Part shown: positions 35,578 to 43,369 of the stretch, piece by piece
Layout of the letters: each line of letters begins with the position of its first letter
Position numbering within the stretch: position 1 is the first letter of the stretch
Assembly (NCBI GenBank): GCA_031082225.1
Contig: JAVHLG010000033.1
Coordinates: 1-48,780 of the forward strand
From: Desulfovibrionaceae bacterium
GTDB taxonomy: Bacteria; Desulfobacterota; Desulfovibrionia; Desulfovibrionales; Desulfovibrionaceae
Reading direction: 5' to 3'
Length of the DNA stretch: 48,780 nucleotides
Program-made: the position numbers and the translations under genes
Notes under the pieces: generated by a model
What the model saw: only the letters and a program-made list of their open reading frames with translations
What the model was told of the DNA's origin: nothing
Database searches by the model: none

Positions 35578-36798
35578 ATGAACAATCTTCTGCGATCATT
35601 AGCTCTTTGCGTCGTCGTGTGGCTTTTCCCGGCCATCCTGCACGCCGCTGCGGGCGACCTGCTGTGGACCGGGCAGACGGGCGGGAACCACGCCACCTGG
35701 TCCACGCCGCTGTTGTCCGGCGACTTGGTCATCATCAAGGAGCAGGACGGCGGCATCTCGGCCTTGAGCGCCGCCACCGGCGCCCTGGCCTGGTACACGT
35801 CCGGGGTCGCCAGTTCCCTCACGTCGCCCATCCTCGTGGACGGCACGCTGTATCTCGGCGCCGGATCGTTTTTGTACCGCATGAACCCGGCCACCGGGGA
35901 GATCCTGGATTTCCGCACCCTGGACGGGTGGGTGGTCTCGAACGCCCTGACCGCCCTGGGGGCCAACCTCTACTACGTCAAAAGCAAGGATCTCGCATAT
36001 TCCATTGAGGCGGTGTCCGCCGCCACCCTGGCGGACATCTGGACCCAGCCCCTGTTCGAGGCCGGAACGGCCCTGACCGACGGCACGAACATCTATGTTC
36101 TTTCGAGCATCCTGCAGGCCCTCAACCCGGCCACCGGGGGGCAACGCTGGTCGGCGTCCCCGCCCACCGGGTTCAACCGCATCCAGGAGGGGGCGCTGCA
36201 CGGCGGCTATCTCGTGGCCGTGGTCTATTCGAATTATACCGGCAAGACCGGTCTGGCCTGCTGGTACGTGGGCGATGGCCAGGCCGCTCCCAATCTGATC
36301 TGGCATGTGGATCTGGGCCAAAACGCCTATGCCGACGGGATTCCCCCGGTCATCGACGGCGCCCGGGTCTTTTTCGCCGCCAGCGACGGCTATGTGCGGG
36401 CCTTTTCCCTGACCACGGGCGCCAGCCTCTGGGACCGCGAGATTCGCGACGTGGGTCTTGCCGGAGCCCGGCCCGTGGCCCTGGACGACAAGGTCTACGT
36501 TCAGGATATGACGGGCGGCGTCAACCGGGCGCTGTGCCTGAACGCGGCCACCGGAAACGTGCTGTGGACGACCGGGGGAACCTCAGGGATCGTGTGGGGA
36601 CAGGCGGCGGTGGGCGGCGGCAGGGTCTACTTCGCTGCGGACTGGGCAGGGGTGTTCGCCTTTGACTCCGGCCCCCACAACGGGGCCTGGCCCATGCACA
36701 AGAACAACCCCGGCCAGACCTCGGCCTCGGGCATTGCGCCGCCATCTCCGCCGGTGGATACCTCCGGCCAGAACCTGCTTTTGCTCTTGTCGGAATAG
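35578..36798 (+). CDS. Secreted PQQ-like beta-propeller protein
   Basis: 406 residues, start at 35578 behind CGGAG. A signal peptide (MNNLLRSLALCVVVWLFPAI...A) is followed by PQQ-type propeller blades, recognised by repeated ALxxATGxxxW units (SALSAATGALAW, YRMNPATGEIL, ALNPATGGQRW, FSLTTGASLW, LNAATGNVLW). No cofactor ligands of quinoprotein dehydrogenases were seen, so a structural or scaffold role (as in BamB-like proteins) is more likely than catalysis. The C-terminus is LLLLLSE. Confidence 0.82.
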   Translation: MNNLLRSLALCVVVWLFPAILHAAAGDLLWTGQTGGNHATWSTPLLSGDLVIIKEQDGGISALSAATGALAWYTSGVASSLTSPILVDGTLYLGAGSFLYRMNPATGEILDFRTLDGWVVSNALTALGANLYYVKSKDLAYSIEAVSAATLADIWTQPLFEAGTALTDGTNIYVLSSILQALNPATGGQRWSASPPTGFNRIQEGALHGGYLVAVVYSNYTGKTGLACWYVGDGQAAPNLIWHVDLGQNAYADGIPPVIDGARVFFAASDGYVRAFSLTTGASLWDREIRDVGLAGARPVALDDKVYVQDMTGGVNRALCLNAATGNVLWTTGGTSGIVWGQAAVGGGRVYFAADWAGVFAFDSGPHNGAWPMHKNNPGQTSASGIAPPSPPVDTSGQNLLLLLSE

Positions 36799-36825
36799 CC
36801 CGGGCGGGTCGTGAAACGCCGGATC

Positions 36826-36869
36826 GCCGGGAACGGACGCCGCAGGCCGTCCGTTCCCGGCAGTTTTTT
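36826..36869 (+). terminator. Rho-independent terminator after the PQQ-propeller gene
   Basis: A perfect 14-bp stem (GCCGGGAACGGACG / CGTCCGTTCCCGGC) with an 8-base loop is followed by AG and six T. Confidence 0.93.
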
Positions 36870-36937
36870 GGCGTGGCGCATTGTCTGGCTGGGGCGGTTC
36901 CCGGTACGGTTCTTGACAAAACACCATTTTCTGAACG

Positions 36938-36945
36938 AGGTACCT
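36938..36945. promoter_or_regulatory. AGGTACCT palindrome at the mqsA ribosome binding site
   Basis: A perfect 8-base palindrome overlaps the GAGG of the Shine-Dalgarno sequence, just before the ATG at 36949. MqsA-type antitoxins repress their own promoters by binding AGGT/ACCT palindromes (AACCT-N-AGGTT in E. coli), so this is a candidate operator. A TTGACA at 36913-36918 lies upstream but has no good -10. Confidence 0.35.
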
Positions 36946-36948
36946 TTT

Positions 36949-37387
36949 ATGAATGCACAAAGAGTGAATTGCCCACATGATGGTTGCCTCATGGAACACG
37001 ATGTCCGGAATGTGACCATTACGTATAAAGGATTGTCGAAGTCCGTTGATGTTCCAGGATGGTATTGTCGTGAATGTGGCGAGGGTATTCATAGCGGAAA
37101 AGATCTGAAGATCACAGACAAGGCCTTGAATGAATTGAAAATGCAAAGCGACGGACTTTTGAGCCCGCAGGAATACGAAGAACAAAAAAAAATTGCGTCT
37201 CACGCAAAAAGAGGCCGGAACGATCATTGGTGGAGGACCGCGCGCCTTTCAAAAGTATGAAAGCGGCGAGTTGCTCCCCAGCCGGGCTATTGTGAGCGCG
37301 CTGAAATTGCTTGATTCAAATCCGAAGGGTCTCGAGGTTCTTCGCAATCCACAGGAGGCATCCCACACGTCGCCTGTGTTTGCGTAG
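36949..37387 (+). pseudogene. mqsA: Orphan MqsA-family antitoxin, frameshifted at A9
   Basis: The first frame (36949-37260) encodes an N-terminal zinc ribbon (CPHDGC and CREC) and a linker up to LLSPQEYEEQKK. The C-terminal Xre-like helix-turn-helix (LTQKEAGTIIGGGPRAFQKYE...LLDSNPKGLEVLRN) is in the +1 frame (37193-37387). The break is at nine A (37184-37192); with eight, one continuous protein of about 145 residues results. Either this is a pseudogene, a base-call error, or slippage on A9 makes the full protein. The MqsR toxin is not present nearby. The gene is AT-richer than its surroundings, which points to transfer. Confidence 0.75.
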
Positions 37388-37597
37388 TTCTATGCGTTGT
37401 AGGAAGATTCCATGCTGGCGTGAAAAAGGGGCGCCCCTGAATCCCGGCCATACCGGCGACGGCCGTGCACCCAAAGACGCCGCGGGCGTTGCCGCCCTGT
37501 CCCTGCCGCGTCCTCCCGGCCAAGAGCGTCCCAGAAGACGCCGTTTCGCCGTTTGATATCCTTTCCGCACGTCGCAGCAACCCGTCCAACGCTGCTC
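37388..37597. other. Intergenic, no supported gene
   Basis: 210 bases between mqsA and the tandem repeats. It has GC-rich frames on both strands, none with a credible start or composition. No structure noted. Confidence 0.3.
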
Positions 37598-37790
37598 CCA
37601 TGAAAAGACGTGTCGTCTTTTTTTATCCTCCCCAGAAGCCGCAACATTCCGTCCAGAACTCCCAGAAAAAGACGATCAGTCTTATTCTATCCTCACCTAA
37701 AAGGCAGGGCATCCCGTCCAGAACCCCCAGGAAAAGACGATCAGTCTTTTTTTATCCTTCCCAGAAGCCGCAACATTCCATCCAAAGCCG
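37598..37790 (-). repeat. Three tandem copies of the Hyf small-subunit gene end plus stem-loop
   Basis: Units of about 64-65 bases: 37727-37790 (including the real gene end), 37662-37726 (more diverged) and 37598-37661. On the minus strand each carries ATGTTGCGGCTTCTGGG-like gene sequence, a GGATAAAAAAAGAC segment and a stem-loop AAAAGAC-loop-GTCTTTT (37732-37750 in the original). The stop codon of the gene lies in the hairpin loop. Copies I and III match better than copy II. The same architecture occurs behind mnhF. Confidence 0.8.
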
Positions 37791-38523
37791 TTATCGGATG
37801 CGGCGGACATCCCGGGATGTACAGATCGACCGGCACGACGGCGTCGGCCCCGTCATGGGATTCGGGCAGTCCGGCGAACGGCCCCCCGGAGATGGCGCAG
37901 GCCCCGGAGGCGATGACGATTTTGGGGTCGGGCGTGGCCTCGTAGCACTTGATAAGCGCCTCGCGCATGTTCTCGGGCACCGGCCCGGTGATCATCAACC
38001 CGTCGGCGTGGCGCGGCGAGGCCACGAAATCGATGCCGAAGCGCCCCAGGTCGAAGACGATGGTGGTCAGCACGTTCAAATCCGCCTCGCAGGCGTTGCA
38101 GCCCCCGGCGCTGACCTGCCGCAGCTTCAGCGACCGGCCGAAGAGCTTCCGGGTCCGCTTCTCCAGGGCCTCGGCCAGGCGCAGGGCCTCGCCCCGAAAA
38201 TGCAGATGCTCCCGTTTCCTCACGGCCAGCCGGTAGTCGCGGCCGAAGGTGATGGCCCCTGCGGGGCAGGCGGCCATGCAGTCCGTGCAAAACAGGCACT
38301 TGCCCAGGTCGACAAGCGGCGTGCCGCCCAGGCCCAGGCCCGGGCGCATGGCCCCCACGGGACAGGCGGCGGCGCAGGCCGGGGCGGCCAGACAGTCGGG
38401 AGGGCATTTCCCGGCGTCGATGACCGGCAGGCCGCGCAGGCGGTCGGGCAGGTTCGGGGCGCCGTCCGGAAAGGCCACGGTGCGGCGTTTTTGTCTCAGG
38501 CGTTCCAGGGCGGCGCGAAGCAC
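37741..38523 (-). CDS. Hyf/Ehr complex small subunit: ferredoxin domain + NuoB-like domain
   Basis: 260 residues from a GTG at 38523. The N-terminal part has two [4Fe-4S] sites: one canonical (CLFCTDCMAACP) and one unusual (CPPDCLAAPACAAACP, Cx3Cx5Cx3C). The C-terminal part is the NuoB/HycG-like small subunit with all four cysteines of the proximal cluster (GGCNACE, SGACAISGG, PGCPPHP). It fuses the roles of HyfH-type ferredoxin and HyfI. It passes electrons towards the large subunit and lies in the peripheral arm on the cytoplasmic side. Confidence 0.88.
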   Translation of the reverse strand: MLRAALERLRQKRRTVAFPDGAPNLPDRLRGLPVIDAGKCPPDCLAAPACAAACPVGAMRPGLGLGGTPLVDLGKCLFCTDCMAACPAGAITFGRDYRLAVRKREHLHFRGEALRLAEALEKRTRKLFGRSLKLRQVSAGGCNACEADLNVLTTIVFDLGRFGIDFVASPRHADGLMITGPVPENMREALIKCYEATPDPKIVIASGACAISGGPFAGLPESHDGADAVVPVDLYIPGCPPHPITALDGMLRLLGRIKKD

Positions 38524-38607
38524 GAGGGGAGGCTCCCTTGGGCGGCCCGGCAGGGGCCGGGACGGTTGGCGGCGCGGCGTGACGACAGGACGCCGGTCAT
38601 GGCGGTT

Positions 38608-40179
38608 TTACAGGTCATGTCCGCAATAGGACAGGTTGAAGCTTTTGTTGCACAGGGGAAAATCCGAGATGGCCCGGCCGCGCAGGGCCATGGCCAGCCC
38701 CTCCCAGTTGTGGAACGACGGATCCACCATCTTGTAGCGCATAACCCGCCCGTCCTCGTCGGTCAGGGCCACATGGCAGATCTCGCCGCGCCAGCCCTCG
38801 ACAAGGGACACGGCAAGGCTCTCCGGCGCAAGGGGCCTGGGCCAGGAAGCGGCGTCGCCGTGGCGGATGTCGCCGCCCGGCAGGCCGGACAGCAGGTCCA
38901 GGGCGGCCCGGATAAGCCGGGCGGACTCGCGGATTTCCTGGCGGCGCACAAAGGCCCGGGCATAGACGTCGCCCGATGGCCAGGAGGCGGCCCGGGCCGC
39001 GAGGCGGCGGTAGGCCCCGAAGGGATGGTCCACGCGCACGTCCCGGGCGATGCCGCAGGCCCGGGCCGCCGGTCCCACCAGCCCCAGGGCCGTGGCCGTC
39101 TCCCGGGTGATCTCGCCGGTGTGCTCGAAGCGGGCCCGCACCGAGGGCGTCTCGAATAAAAGGTCCGCCGCGCCTTCCACATCGCGAAAGGTGGATTCGA
39201 AACGGCCGCGCAACTCCGCCAGCCGGGCCGGGTCGGCGTCGAAGGCCACCCCGCCCGGGACCACCAGGCCCCGGCCGAAGCGGTTGCCGCACAAAAGCGC
39301 GGTCATGTTCAAAAAATCGCCGCGCAGCCTGCCGCAAAAGGACATGGTGGGCAGATAGGCCACGTCCCCGGCCAGGGCCCCCAGGTCGCCGGTGTGGTTG
39401 GCCAGGCGCTCCAGTTCCAGGGCGATAAGCCTGAAAAGCCCGGCCCGCTCCGGGACAGTCGTCCCGGACAGGGACTCCATGATCCGGCACCAGGCCAGGG
39501 TATGGCCGATGGTGGTGTCCCCGGCGGCCGTGGCCATGAAGTGGGGGATGCGGCCGAAGCCCTGGCCGCCTGCGGCCAACGGGCCGAGAAGTCCGCCCTC
39601 CAGGGAGGCCTCGATGCCCCGGTGCTGGAAGCCCAGGGCGATCTCCAGGTGGAAGACCGTCTCCCCGTGGCACTGGAACCGAAAATGCCCGGGCTCGATG
39701 ACCCCGGCGTGGATGGGTCCCACAGCCACCTCGTGCACCTCGTCGCCCTCGACCCGGAAAAAATCCGTGTCCGCAGGCAGGGGCCGGGGGGCGGCCGGGG
39801 CGGCCGGGTTAAGCGTCCCCGGGGCGTGGTAGCGCACGGGTTTCAGGCGCGGATGCCCCACGGGGGTGACCCCGAACTGCTCGGAAAGCTCGCGCTCGAA
39901 AAGATGGGCCTGGGGGAGGTCCGGGGTGAGCGCCGGATAGCGGTCGCAGGCCTCGGACACCACCGGACGCAGGATGCCTGCGCCGTCCCGGGCCACCACG
40001 GCCAGAAGGCGCACCGCGCCGCCGGTTCCGGGCGATGGGGGCAGTCCGAAAAGGGCCGCCAGGCGTCCGCCGCCGCGCATCTCGCCTACCAGGAAGGTCC
40101 GCAGGGACTCGAAGTCCAAAACCGGAATCAGGTGCGCCGGGATGGATTCCCCGTTGCGCATGGTCAGATCGGGTTGCAT
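38608..40179 (-). CDS. Ehr-type large subunit (NuoCD/HycE-like), nickel ligands lost
   Basis: 523 residues, start at 40179 behind GGGGGAA. The NuoC-like part (about 1-130) contains LFERELSEQFGVTPVGHP; the NuoD/HycE-like part follows with HRGIEASLEGG and VPERAGLFRLIALELERLANH. In hydrogenases the first nickel-ligand motif is CGIC...H; here that place reads AAGDTTIGH. The C-terminal DPCxxC motif is replaced by DFPLCNKSFNLSYCGHDL. So no [NiFe] site can form, as in energy-converting hydrogenase-related (Ehr) complexes. The electron acceptor is unknown. Confidence 0.85.
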   Translation of the reverse strand: MQPDLTMRNGESIPAHLIPVLDFESLRTFLVGEMRGGGRLAALFGLPPSPGTGGAVRLLAVVARDGAGILRPVVSEACDRYPALTPDLPQAHLFERELSEQFGVTPVGHPRLKPVRYHAPGTLNPAAPAAPRPLPADTDFFRVEGDEVHEVAVGPIHAGVIEPGHFRFQCHGETVFHLEIALGFQHRGIEASLEGGLLGPLAAGGQGFGRIPHFMATAAGDTTIGHTLAWCRIMESLSGTTVPERAGLFRLIALELERLANHTGDLGALAGDVAYLPTMSFCGRLRGDFLNMTALLCGNRFGRGLVVPGGVAFDADPARLAELRGRFESTFRDVEGAADLLFETPSVRARFEHTGEITRETATALGLVGPAARACGIARDVRVDHPFGAYRRLAARAASWPSGDVYARAFVRRQEIRESARLIRAALDLLSGLPGGDIRHGDAASWPRPLAPESLAVSLVEGWRGEICHVALTDEDGRVMRYKMVDPSFHNWEGLAMALRGRAISDFPLCNKSFNLSYCGHDL

Positions 40180-40189
40180 GGCGTTCCCC

Positions 40190-41671
40190 CTACATCCCTG
40201 CGGCCAGGGCGGCGGCCCGGGTGAGCAGGTCGCTGAAAAAGGACGGCACATACAGCCCCAATACAAGCGTCAGCCCGCCAAGGACCAGCGGCGGCCCCAC
40301 GGACAGGGCGTCCTCGCCGCGCGGCCCCGGGGCGATGTGCGGGGTGGGCGGGCCCTGGGCCATGCGCAACACCGGCACGGCCATGCCGCAAAAGATCAGC
40401 CCCAAAAGTCCCAGATAGGCGGCGGCCAGCACAAAGCGGCCGGAGTCCAGGGCGGCCTTTAAGATGGTCAGTTCGCTTAGGAAAATGCCGAAGGGCGGCG
40501 AGCCGGTGATGGCCAGAAATCCGGCCACCCACAGGATGCCGGTGACCGGCATGGCGCGGATGACCCCCCGGGCGTCGTGGGAGGACTTGGTGTGGAAGGC
40601 GGCGAGGATGTTGCCCGCCAATAAAAACAGCATGGCCTTGGTCACGGAGTGGGCCGCGGCGTGCAGCATGCCGCCGAAGACCGCCGCGCCGCCCAGGCCC
40701 ATGGCCAGGGACAGGATGCCCATGTGCTCCACGCTGGAATAGGCCAGGATGCGCTTGAAATCCCCCTGGCCGATGATGAACGCGGCGGCCGTGACCATGG
40801 AGAAAAGCCCCAGGCCGATGAAGATCGGGGAGCAGAAGTCGGCCAGTCCGGCGGCCACGCCGATCTGATGCGCCCGAAGTATCCCCAGGAAGGCGCAGTT
40901 GAGCAGCGCCCCCGAGAGCAGGGCCGAGACCAGGGAGGGCGACTCGCTGTGGGCGTCGGGCAGCCAGGTGTGCATGGGGGCCAGACCCATCTTGGCGCCG
41001 TAGCCGACCATGAGAAACACGAAACCGGCCTTGAACCACATGGGGTTCATGGTTTTGGCCCCGGCCAGCAGGTCGCCCAGGTATAGGGAGGATTCCGTAT
41101 CCGGCGCTCCGGAGCCGCCTGCGGCGGCCAAAAGGATGTTGCCCACCAGGGCCAGGGCGATGCCCACGGAGCAGATGACCAGGTATTTCCAGGCCGCCTC
41201 CAGGGAGCGGTGGTGGCGGTGGAAATAGATCAGCGGGGCCGAGGCCAGGGTGGTGGCCTCGATGGCCGCCCATAGAAGGCCCAGGTGGTGGGTGGCGGTG
41301 ACCAGGGTCATGGAGCCCAGGAAAAAAAACAGGCAGGCGATGAACACGGTCTGGGGGGCGTTGGAGAAAAAGGCCCCCTCCTGGAAGTCGCGCCGCTCGT
41401 CGGCGTGCTCCTTGGCCAGATACCCCACGGCGTAGACGGCGGCGGCGGCGAACAGGATGCTGGTCAAAAGCAGAAACAGCCCCCCCAGGGCGTCCAGCAG
41501 CAGGATGCCGCCGAAAAGCGCGTCCGGGCGGCCGAACACGGCGGCCACGGACAGGATCAGGTGCGCCCCGGCCCCGGCCACGAGCAGGCCCCGCCCGGAC
41601 GGGCCGGTCCGGCACAAAAAGGCCGCGCCGCCGAGCACGAAGGGGAGGATGACCAGGATGGCAAGCAGCAT
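40190..41671 (-). CDS. hyfF: Hydrogenase-4-type antiporter subunit HyfF (NuoN/NuoL-like)
   Basis: 493 residues, about fourteen membrane segments. TM5 Glu in WAAIEATTLASAPL, TM7 Lys in YGAKMGLAPMHTWLPDAHSESPS, a later Lys in the HSVTKAMLFLLAGN segment. The HyfF/HyfD class is indicated by GLAPMHTWLPDAHSESPSLVSALLSG. Start at 41671 behind AAGGACT, directly after the hyfE stop. A proton-pumping subunit of the membrane arm. Confidence 0.9.
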   Translation of the reverse strand: MLLAILVILPFVLGGAAFLCRTGPSGRGLLVAGAGAHLILSVAAVFGRPDALFGGILLLDALGGLFLLLTSILFAAAAVYAVGYLAKEHADERRDFQEGAFFSNAPQTVFIACLFFFLGSMTLVTATHHLGLLWAAIEATTLASAPLIYFHRHHRSLEAAWKYLVICSVGIALALVGNILLAAAGGSGAPDTESSLYLGDLLAGAKTMNPMWFKAGFVFLMVGYGAKMGLAPMHTWLPDAHSESPSLVSALLSGALLNCAFLGILRAHQIGVAAGLADFCSPIFIGLGLFSMVTAAAFIIGQGDFKRILAYSSVEHMGILSLAMGLGGAAVFGGMLHAAAHSVTKAMLFLLAGNILAAFHTKSSHDARGVIRAMPVTGILWVAGFLAITGSPPFGIFLSELTILKAALDSGRFVLAAAYLGLLGLIFCGMAVPVLRMAQGPPTPHIAPGPRGEDALSVGPPLVLGGLTLVLGLYVPSFFSDLLTRAAALAAGM

Positions 41672-41673
41672 GG

Positions 41674-42318
41674 CTAGTCCTTGAGCGAACAGAACCGGTC
41701 GGTGTCGATGCAGTCGAATTGCCGGTTGATGTGGTGGATGGCGATGCCCATGACGAAGACGGCCACGAACACGTCGAGCAGGATGGCCAGTTCGATGAAA
41801 AGCGGCCCGCCCGGGGCCAGGACGGCGGTCAAAAGGAAGATGCCGTTTTCCGCCGCAAGGTAGCCCATGACCTGGGTGAAGGCCTTTTTGCGGGTGACGA
41901 TGAGCAAAAGGCCCGTGAGGATGGTGGCGAAGGCCGCCGCAAAGGACCGGTAGGACGCCGCAGGCACCCCCAGGCGTCCGGCCAGCCACAGGGAGGCCAG
42001 AAGCCCCAGGATGCCAAGCAGGATGGACAGGGGATAGCCCAGGTAGGGCTCGATCTCGTGGCGCACCACCACCCGGCGCAGGGTGCGGTGCAAAAGCTGG
42101 GGAAAGACCACGCCCTTGAGCCCCAGGGCCACGGCGCACAAGACGGCGGTGTGGACGGTCAGGGGCCCGGACTCGAAAATAAGGGGCGTGACGCTGATGA
42201 CCGCGCCCTGCAGGGCCACCAGCCGGATGCAGGTCACCAGACGGCTGGAGGCCAGAAGGGCCAGGTTGGCCAGGATGACCGGCACAACCGCTGCGTGGGC
42301 CAGGGAAATCATGTCCAT
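41674..42318 (-). CDS. hyfE: Hydrogenase-4-type membrane subunit HyfE
   Basis: 214 residues, about six membrane segments. The HyfE family (NuoK-like part at the C-terminus: LAAENGIFLLTAVLAPGG and LLDVFVAVFVMGIAIHHI) is recognisable. It joins the antiporter-like subunits to the membrane arm of the complex. Confidence 0.9.
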   Translation of the reverse strand: MDMISLAHAAVVPVILANLALLASSRLVTCIRLVALQGAVISVTPLIFESGPLTVHTAVLCAVALGLKGVVFPQLLHRTLRRVVVRHEIEPYLGYPLSILLGILGLLASLWLAGRLGVPAASYRSFAAAFATILTGLLLIVTRKKAFTQVMGYLAAENGIFLLTAVLAPGGPLFIELAILLDVFVAVFVMGIAIHHINRQFDCIDTDRFCSLKD

Positions 42319-42460
42319 GTCTACTCCACACTCCCGTCCGCGCCCATCGAAACGTCATCCATGATCGGGCCTTCCGCTCCCCCCGTTGCGGGTTTCCAAA
42401 GGGCAAAGCCCTTTGGCCGCCGGAGGCATCCCCACAGCCCACGCCCCGCGCCCATCACCG
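42319..42460 (-). other. Intercistronic spacer with palindromic element
   Basis: 142 bases between hyfC and hyfE, unlike the other tight junctions of the operon. A perfect 9-bp inverted repeat (CCAAAGGGC-AAA-GCCCTTTGG, 42396-42416) is followed by GCCGCCGGAGGC, itself partly palindromic. The arrangement resembles REP-like intergenic elements common in GC-rich Desulfovibrio genomes (recalled, not checked). Confidence 0.55.
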
Positions 42461-43369
42461 TCAGCCCCCCACCAATATGAGCGCCAGGGCGGCGAAGGCC
42501 CCGGCGGCGGCCAGAAGCGGCGGCACCCGGGTCAGGCGCAGCCGGGCCATGACCGATTCCGTGACCCCCACGGCTGCGGCGGCCGCAAAGACCCCGGCCA
42601 GGCCCCACAGGGCGTCCCAGACCAGGGAACCCGAGGCGGCGGGCAGAAGCAGGCTGGTGGCCACGGCCGCGAAGATCCACAGCTTGAGCGTCTGGGCGTA
42701 TTCGATGAAGGCGAAATCCGGGCCGCCGTGGTCCAGGACCATGACCTCGTGGATCATGGTCAGCTCCAGGTGGGTCGTGGGGTCGTCGAAGGGCACCCGG
42801 CAGTTTTCGGCCAGAAGGATCAGGAACAGGGCCACGGTGACCAGGGCCAAGACCGGCGCGCCCGTGAGCCAGGAGCCTGCGGACACGGCCGCGAGCATGC
42901 CCGAAAGCGACAGGTCGCCGGAGTGCCGGGCCAGGGCCAAAAGCGCCAAAAACAGCATGGGCTCGGCCAGACAGGAATAGACCGCCTCCCGGGAGGCCCC
43001 CATGCCCTCGAAGCTCGATCCGGTGTCCAGGGCGGCCATGATGGTGAAAAAACGGCCCATGGCCAACAGATAGGCGAAGACGAAGATGTCGCCTGGGAAG
43101 GACACGGCGGCCGGAAGTCCGCCCAGGGGCACGAACGAAAGGGCCGCAAGCGTGGCCGCCAGGTTGATCGTGGGTCCGGCCCGAAACAGCCAGGTGGTGG
43201 TGCGGCTTAGGGTCGCGCCCTTGCCCAGGCATTTACGGATGTCGCGGTAGATCTGCATCAGGGGCTTGCCCTGCCGCCCGGCGAAGCGGGCCTTGACCCG
43301 GTGGATGACCGCGAAGGCCAGGGGGGCCATAAGAAGCGGCAGGACAACAGACAGGGCGCGGGCGGTCAT
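42461..43369 (-). CDS. hyfC: Hydrogenase-4-type membrane subunit HyfC (NuoH-like)
   Basis: 302 residues, about eight membrane segments. NuoH/HyfC features: PLMQIYRDIRKCLGKG at the N-terminal end, AENCRVPFDDPTTHLELTMIHE in the middle with conserved acidic residues. It forms the link between the peripheral arm and the pump subunits. Its start overlaps the hyfB stop (ATGA). Confidence 0.92.
   Translation of the reverse strand: MTARALSVVLPLLMAPLAFAVIHRVKARFAGRQGKPLMQIYRDIRKCLGKGATLSRTTTWLFRAGPTINLAATLAALSFVPLGGLPAAVSFPGDIFVFAYLLAMGRFFTIMAALDTGSSFEGMGASREAVYSCLAEPMLFLALLALARHSGDLSLSGMLAAVSAGSWLTGAPVLALVTVALFLILLAENCRVPFDDPTTHLELTMIHEVMVLDHGGPDFAFIEYAQTLKLWIFAAVATSLLLPAASGSLVWDALWGLAGVFAAAAAVGVTESVMARLRLTRVPPLLAAAGAFAALALILVGG

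Noticed and set aside
37598-37790. CRISPR array
   Set aside because: Only three units of about 64 bases, contiguous with no unique spacers, and they derive from the adjacent gene end.
38608-40179. [NiFe] hydrogenase large subunit
   Set aside because: Overall similarity is clear, but both nickel-ligand motifs are replaced, so a hydrogenase call would be wrong on present evidence.
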